Made by a program: the position numbers and the translations under genes. The notes under the pieces are model-generated. The model saw only the letters and a program-made list of their open reading frames with translations. It was not told where the DNA came from and searched no databases. Of a stretch of 64,000 nt of DNA, positions 58,593 to 64,000 are shown one piece after another. Position 1 is the first letter of the stretch; each line of letters starts with the position of its first letter. This DNA comes from Raphanus sativus (lineage: Eukaryota > Streptophyta > Magnoliopsida > Brassicales > Brassicaceae). The stretch is from positions 5,642,001 through 5,706,000 of the forward strand of contig NC_079514.1 in assembly GCF_000801105.2 (NCBI RefSeq), in the 5' to 3' direction.

Positions 58593-59640
58593 TAAGTAAT
58601 AAGTTATTTATTCAAGAAACTACTTTAATTTACATTTACAAAAAACTTTATTTTAGTTTATTGTGATTTTAATCAAAGTAATTTAAAAATTTATAGTTGA
58701 AAACCTCCATTGTATTTAAGATTTTCAAATAAAGACGAAAGTAATTATTTCCACTAAAAAGAGAGATAAATTATATTTACATTAATTAGCTTTATGAAAG
58801 AAAAAAAGTTTCTTTCCATAAAATCACTATTTGCATGAGACTTATGAACACAGAACTGCACGGAAAGAATAAGTTTGACCTTAATTTGAATTTTATGTTG
58901 ATTAGAAGAGTCTCTTATAAAAAAAAACAAAAGAAGAGTCTCTTATCTGTTTATAAGTTTAGTTTTGAGGATTCTTGTGTTGCGTTCCAATACTTTATTC
59001 AAAGTTTGACAGCTGCATAGTCCACAGAACTCCTTAATCCAAAAGTAAAAACTGGTATGATTGCTCAATGATTTCTTAGGAGTCCGTGTTGCCCCCTTGA
59101 AGCTTAGCTCCTTGAGAACTCAAAGCTGGTGATCGTAGTCATATCACCTTGTGTATCTGTAGGTACACAGAGAAGAGCTGTAAATGTTTTGGACATATAC
59201 GAGGTTGATGTCTGAGTGTTGGTTTCACATTTCTTTTGTCCATCTTTCATGTGGATGTGTACACCACATGGTGTTGATAAAGTGTTTGATACATCCAAGT
59301 CAAAGACTTACATGTTCATGTGTCATATCTTGAATGTTCTATCGTATGATTTGAAATTGGAGTGACATCTATTTTTCCCCTTTTCTAATATTTTAATCAT
59401 GCTGGCTACTAAGTGATGAGAGTTTTCTTTTGTGCAGAAAGCCAATCTCAACGCTGGAGAATCAGGGAACTATGACAATGTCTACAAAATAACAAAGCAT
59501 GAATTTTCAGTCTAGTGCTACATGCTTTAATACTTAATCTCACTTCCTACTCTGCTCCATTTTTTTTGTTTTGCTTTGAGTTCTAATTCATTTTCTCAGT
59601 GTCCTCTTTTTGGTTCTTATGATCTTTGTATAATTCACTG
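58593..59640. other. intergenic DNA with one exon-like fragment
   Basis: The fragment at 59438-59515 (+) follows a good acceptor (tttgtgcag) and encodes KANLNAGESGNYDNVYKITK and five more residues before TAG. It looks like the last exon of an unidentified gene. Nothing upstream in this stretch could be joined to it with confidence. It lies just before the ORP pseudogene. Confidence 0.4.
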
Positions 59641-59659
59641 AATGTAAGTCACAGTGATA

Positions 59660-60360
59660 TGCTTTGTATAGTATGTTGCAGCTGAATACTTGGAAGTAAC
59701 GCATGATCAAAAGACAAATTGTCTGGTAATAAAAGCTGCAACAATATTTGGTAAATGGGATGATAGTCCTTACTATGTTGCTGGTGAGTGGAACCAGCAA
59801 GACGAAAGTCAGTGATCCCGCATAAATGCCTCGTTTCTGTGGAGAAGGACCAAGCCACCACCTAATGTCACTAGACACAACTTAACCTCATTCTCCATCA
59901 CCTTGAACGAGCTGACACCTGGATTTGTAACCTTTTCTATACTTGTGTTAACTCTCATGGATTTAGGAGATGCTTCCTCCGACAGACTCATAGCTCTAGG
60001 CTAAGACTGGACCAACGGCATCTGGCGAACGGTGAATATGAGAAGGCAAACTTAGAGAAACAAGGGTTAGAAAGAAGACAACGAATGGTACGTACGTTAC
60101 CATTAACATTTCACTGGTCCATGATGATCTCTCTAGGCTGATCTTTTAACCTTGGACGACTGTTGTTTGTCTGTTACATTACGAGATCTCTTGCACTGTT
60201 ATTCTGCAGTTGCGGCAACTTCAAGAAAGCCTGTGCAGACCTAGATGGTTCAAGAAACAAGGAGAAAGTGAAACGTTCAAGTACAGGGGCAGTATTGTGA
60301 AGCACGAGGACAACAGGAAGTGGGATGATTGCCCCGACATCTTGGGGGAGAGCAGCTAGC
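59660..60360 (+). pseudogene. oxysterol-binding protein-related (ORP) pseudogene fragment
   Basis: Reads, in pieces, as the C-terminal part of a plant ORP, the lipid-transfer ORD domain: IFGKWDDSPYYVAGEW, then [20 protein letters not shown], then ITLNELTPG, then LPPTDS, then [19 protein letters not shown], then [16 protein letters not shown] and [10 protein letters not shown]. It is broken by a TGA at about 59814, a TAG at about 59981 with frame shifts, and loss of the domain start and end. A donor (atg|gtacgtacg, about 60088) and acceptor (ttctgcag, about 60210) remain, so this is a copied genomic segment, not a retrocopy. A Copia element is inserted about 450 bp further on. Confidence 0.8.
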
Positions 60361-60824
60361 AGATTCTCGGTTTCATTTCAAGGTAATATACTCTCATCCT
60401 ATCAGATCTTTAAGCATTATATGTACCTTGATAGAGAACCTGAAGTCAGATTTTTTTATAACAGTTTCGTTTCTTGCATTGAAGTCTGCTTAAGAGAAAA
60501 ATTTTCATCCGGACATAAAGCCTCTGCATTTATCCCTCTAACGGAGAAAATTTTCATCCGTTTCTCGCATTGGGCCCGAGGCCTTTTAATTTTATAATAT
60601 CAGTTGGTGCACAAAGAAAAAGAGAAAATTTTCATCCGGACAACATTGGAGTTGTTTACACAGAATCTTGAGATGGAGAATCAAAAGCTAATGTTCTGCT
60701 TGCAAGATGGGCATAGAAAAAGATATCAGAAAGGGTTTTTGCCTTTTTGGTTATATTCTTTTTGTAAGGATGTGTATTCATTATCTCCTAAGGTATCTGT
60801 ATATTCGTATCTTTGTTTCTTTCC
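60361..60824. repeat. spacer with a repeated word
   Basis: The word gagaaaa.ttttcatccg occurs three times between 60493 and 60640 (two gagaaaattttcatccg, one agaaaaattttcatccg). The frames at 60325-60597 and 60604-61014 run through this and into the LTR and have no family signature. Confidence 0.5.
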
Positions 60825-62380
60825 TATTAGTGAGAGCAATATGGGCCTCAACGTAACGGTCCATAGAAGTGGTGAAGAAGTAAGCCCAAGTCTTCCTCTA
60901 ATTCAAAACAGAGTAAAGACAAATCAGAGCCGTTGCTCTGTGTACGAAGAGGAGGAGCTAGCGACGAGGAACCGATTTGATACCTTATCCAGACTGGTCA
61001 ATGTCGACTCATAGACAGGCTGGCGAGAAGATAAGGCTCAGCCAATGATCTAGAGGGTTCTCATAGAGTTGTATATATTCGCTTGTAAGGTTTCATTGTA
61101 AAGCATCCGAAACAGTTATAAGAAAATCAAAGTAAAGTTCAGTCTTTGTCAAGTTCTTTTATGGTATCAGAGCCATTGTAAGCTCTAACAGGCGAATCAA
61201 TGGCAGATCCACCGTATCCGTTTCCCAATAAAGTCCATGTCGTTAGCTCAGTCACGTTGAAGCTTAACGATAGCAACTACTTGCTATGGAAGACACAGTT
61301 CGAGTCTCTCCTCTACAGTCAGAAGCTCATCGGGTTTGTCAATGGTGGAGTCGTCCCACCAGAAACCACACGTCAGATCGAGAATGGCGGCGTTGTCACG
61401 ACGGAGCCAAACCCTGTGTACGAGTCCTGGTTCTGCTCTGACCAACTTGTCAGGTCATGGCTGTTCGGAACCCTGTCGGAAGAAGTCCTTGGCTCAGTCC
61501 ACAATCTCTCCACGTCAAGGGAGATCTGGATATCTCTTGCGGAGAACTTTAACAAAAGCTCTCTCTCAAGAGAGTTCTCACTGCGAAGAAACCTTCAGCT
61601 TATCTCCAAGAAAGGTCGCTCCTTGGCTGAGTATGGAAGAGAGTTCAAAGCGATTTGTGACGCACTCAGCTCCATTGGGAAGCTAGTAGACGAATCCATG
61701 AAGATATTCGGTTTCCTCAATGGTCTCAGCCGTGAATATGATCCCGTAACAACGGTGATACAAAACTCTCTATCCAAGTTCCCTTCCCCAACGTTCAACG
61801 ACGTCTACTCTGAGGTTCAAGCCTACGATACCAAACTGAAGTCGTATGATGAAGCTGCTGCTCTGTCAACTCATCAAGCCTTTCAGGCGCAGCAAGCTGG
61901 CTATACCCCCAACGCGCCTCAGTACAACCCTAACTACAGAGGCCGTAGTGGTCGCTCACAAAACCTCTTGGTCGCAGACCGTTTGAAGAACTGAGACACA
62001 AACTTGGCGTTGTCTTTGCCCCCACGCCAAGTTTGCGGGAGAATATTAGCGAGAGCAACATGGGCTTCAACGTAACGGTCCATAAAAGTGGTGAAGAAGC
62101 AAGCCCAAGTCTTCCTCTGATTCAAAACAGAGTAAAGACAAAACAGAGCTGTTGCTCTGTGTACGGAGAAGAGGAGTTAGCGACGAGGAACCGATTTGAT
62201 ACCTTATCCAGACTGGTCAATGTCGACTCATAGACAGGCTGGCGAGAAGATAAGGCTCAGCCAATAATCTAGAGAGTTCTCATAGAGTTGTATATATTCG
62301 CTTGTAAGGTTTCATTGTAAAGCATCCGAAACAGTTATAAAAAAATCAAAGTAAAGTTCAGTCTTTGTCAAGTTCTTTTA
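60825..62380 (+). mobile_element. gag-only Copia LTR element (TR-GAG type)
   Basis: LTRs of 337 bp at 60825-61161 and 62044-62380, flanked by a perfect TTTCC target duplication (60820-60824 and 62381-62385). Initiator Met-tRNA primer site tggtatcagagcc at 61162-61174; purine tract tttgcgggagaa before the 3' LTR. The interior is only 882 bp and holds a single gag-like frame; protease, integrase and reverse transcriptase are absent. The LTRs begin TATTAG and end TTTTA, not the usual TG...CA. I count 14 differences between LTRs (about 96 percent identity), so insertion is fairly recent. It must depend on enzymes from another Copia element. Confidence 0.9.
61200..61994 (+). CDS. Copia Gag polyprotein, 264 aa
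   Basis: Starts right after the primer-binding site and fills nearly all of the internal region. The N-terminus has the plant Copia Gag pattern: LKLNDSNYLLWKTQFESLL, then FVNGG, then SWFCSDQLVRSWLFGTLSEE, then EIWISLAENF, then LISKKGRSLAEYGREFKAIC and LNGLSREYDPV (UBN2/Retrotran_gag family). The tail is Gln/Pro/Tyr-rich and ends in RGRSGRS without a CCHC zinc knuckle. The frame is uninterrupted, so the protein could still form particles. Confidence 0.9.
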   Translation: MADPPYPFPNKVHVVSSVTLKLNDSNYLLWKTQFESLLYSQKLIGFVNGGVVPPETTRQIENGGVVTTEPNPVYESWFCSDQLVRSWLFGTLSEEVLGSVHNLSTSREIWISLAENFNKSSLSREFSLRRNLQLISKKGRSLAEYGREFKAICDALSSIGKLVDESMKIFGFLNGLSREYDPVTTVIQNSLSKFPSPTFNDVYSEVQAYDTKLKSYDEAAALSTHQAFQAQQAGYTPNAPQYNPNYRGRSGRSQNLLVADRLKN

Positions 62381-62385
62381 TTTCC

Positions 62386-63468
62386 TTCTCCACCTCTCTC
62401 GTTAAATAGTTGAGATTAATGTTAGGCTGCTCATACATTTGGAACAAGTTCTTTGTGATCCAAAATGTATTTTGTTAAAAAACAATCTGTGAGGAATAGA
62501 TTAAGGGTCAATTAGCCCAATGGAATCCCTGTTGAAGCTTATAGCCATCATATTTGGGTATTTAGTCCATAAACCGTTATTCCTTTTTACCACTGATGTA
62601 TGATTTATTACAAATTATAAAAAATATTATATCAGACGATTTTATAAACCTCCGATGATTATATTTGAGATTAACAACATTTAACGTTTATACTTGTATA
62701 CCATGCAAAAGTTATTTGTAGTATAAAAAAATTAATGAACTCTTACTTAATTCTAATCAAATCACTATATTAAAAAACTTTCACAATAGCTTCTTATGTT
62801 TTTAATTTTGAAGCATGACTTTCAGCTTCCCAAAGATATTAGGTTCAAGATATCTAAACCTAAGTTTTGGCAAGGAACATTAGTTCAACCCTCAACGTTC
62901 TACAAAATTCTTGACAAAATTGTTTTCGTGCTTGAGACATTTTCTCTCTATTAAGTTTTTGGCAGGGAAGCTTTCAAAAAAAAAAAAGCTTTCAAAAAAG
63001 ATTTGGCAAGGAATATTTACTAATATAAATTTACCATTGGACCACTAGCTAAGAGGATAAATATGACTTTTGGCATTATACGTGTTCTTTTCGTTTCATA
63101 ATAATTGATGCCTTTAACGTACTGTTTTACCTTGTTACCCTTTTTTAGTAAATTACAAGGTAAAAACATTAGACATTTCGGAAATTCTTACAAGAAAAAT
63201 GCATCCCCACCAAAATTTGATATTTTAATATGAAAAGAATATTACAAATGTTTTATGTTTTTTTACGAATGTTTTATGTTTTACTGTGTGAAAATGGAAC
63301 ATTCTAATAGTATACGTGTGCTCCATAGAAAAAGGAGATTTAGTGGCACATATTTTCAAACTAGCCTTGCGTAGAGACTAGCCGGGAAAGGTAACTTAAA
63401 ACTCAAAAGTATCCCTGGTCTATAGAGAAAAGGTTTGGCGATAAAATTAATGAAAATCGAATTGCGAT
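62386..63468. other. intergenic DNA, no gene seen
   Basis: AT-rich sequence between the Copia element and the SINE. No open frame or recognisable terminus. Confidence 0.5.
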
Positions 63469-63497
63469 AAAAGTCAAACTTTCTAACCCATAACCTT

Positions 63498-63867
63498 AGC
63501 CTAATGATTAAGATCTAAATGCTTCTACACCCAGATCTGGGGTTCGACTCCCAGACTATACAATTTATTGCAGATTTTCTCAAATCCAGGTTTCAAGTCC
63601 CGGAGAGAGCGCGACTTATTAGGTAATTATACAGATTATGGAAGGAATGATTACAGGCAACTATGCGATTATGGAAGAAATAATTACAAGAGATTTTCAA
63701 CATGGTGCAAGTAAATCTGGTCAGACATGGATCTTCATAGGACGGCTCAGATGATGCAGTTAGGCGTAGATCTTCATAAGACAGATAGTATTGTCGGTTG
63801 TCGAATCGTCTATGTAATGTTCCTAATAATTGTAATATCATAATAAATCAGCGTTAAAAAAAAAGAG
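63498..63867 (+). mobile_element. tRNA-derived SINE
   Basis: A polymerase III A-box-like start (tagcctaatgattaag) and a B-box (ggttcgactcc, near 63541) lie about 40 bp apart. A second B-box-like word (ggtttcaagtccc) follows near 63590. The element ends in an A-rich tail (taaaaaaaaagag). A perfect 29-bp direct repeat (starts aaaagtcaaacttt) flanks it at 63469-63497 and 63868-63896. It does not fold as a functional tRNA. The open frame on the opposite strand is chance. Confidence 0.8.
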
Positions 63868-63896
63868 AAAAGTCAAACTTTCTAACCCATAACCTT

Positions 63897-64000
63897 CTTT
63901 TATTTTTATTCAAAAGGACAAAACCCAAATATACAAAACACAAAGAGTTAAAAGCCCAAACTAAAACAACTAAAAATTATGTTGAAATGTAAAAGTTAAA
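63897..64000. other. window end, nothing recognised
   Basis: AT-rich sequence after the right SINE repeat; too short to classify. Confidence 0.5.

Noticed and set aside
61336..61686. Plus-strand frame of 116 codons inside gag
   Set aside because: Out-of-frame shadow of the Copia Gag frame.
63490..63560. tRNA gene
   Set aside because: It has A- and B-box-like words but no complete acceptor stem or anticodon arm, is followed by a long tail with poly-A, and is flanked by direct repeats, so it is a SINE.
1..64000. CRISPR arrays, operons, bacterial-type promoters and ribosome-binding sites
   Set aside because: This is plant nuclear DNA with spliced genes; the short repeats seen are transposon or tandem duplications.

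Overview
The window is nuclear DNA from a flowering plant, almost certainly a Brassicaceae (Brassica-type) chromosome. The genes have short GT-AG introns. The intergenic DNA is very AT-rich and full of Helitrons, MITEs, a SINE and miniature LTR elements. The recognisable genes match, from memory and not checked, the Arabidopsis At4g22570-At4g22620 neighbourhood: SAUR (near 4 kb), a secreted eight-cysteine lipid-transfer-like protein (near 10.8 kb), trehalose-6-phosphate phosphatase (38.8-40.3 kb) and adenine phosphoribosyltransferase (51.4-54.4 kb).

Layout. 1-11 kb: sparse, with SAUR and the LTP-like gene, a Stowaway-like MITE and a degenerate tandem-duplicated pyrimidine-rich tract. 11.2-20.6 kb: a graveyard of non-autonomous Helitrons (one complete, 11209-14138), a hAT-like element and a Harbinger-like MITE. 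20914-33704: a 12.8-kb Helitron bounded by A|CTAG-hairpin and TC|T-type ends (read on the minus strand). It carries two minus-strand genes that I could splice into uninterrupted frames: a 10-exon RPA1-like single-strand DNA-binding protein (510 aa) and a 10-exon Rep/helicase (1680 aa) with the HUH histidines, the two-tyrosine motif and the Pif1-type helicase motifs. It looks potentially autonomous. 33.8-34.6 kb: a foldback element rich in telomere-like repeats. 36.7-40.3 kb: the TPP gene with a G-box/ABRE cluster, a TATA box, introns in the 5' UTR and a 24-residue upstream ORF. 40.4-44.6 kb: a tandem duplication of an unusual gene that joins a DOG1/INP1-like domain to one RBP45/47-like RRM. 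One copy looks intact; the other carries a frame-breaking deletion. 44.6-50.5 kb: AT-rich DNA with one TRIM element. 50.5-54.4 kb: a small Helitron ending about 80 bp before the TATA box of the APT gene, then the six-exon APT gene. 54.4-64 kb: a MITE, a second complete non-autonomous Helitron (55925-58592), an oxysterol-binding-protein-related pseudogene, a gag-only Copia element (TR-GAG type) with 5-bp TSDs, and a tRNA-derived SINE with a 29-bp direct repeat.

The host genes are not functionally linked; they cover auxin-responsive growth, lipid transfer, trehalose-6-phosphate signalling and purine salvage. The genes that plausibly work together are the Helitron pair: Rep/helicase nicks and unwinds, and the RPA-like protein would coat the single strand. 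All exon boundaries were derived by reading the sequence; no database search or transcript evidence was available.
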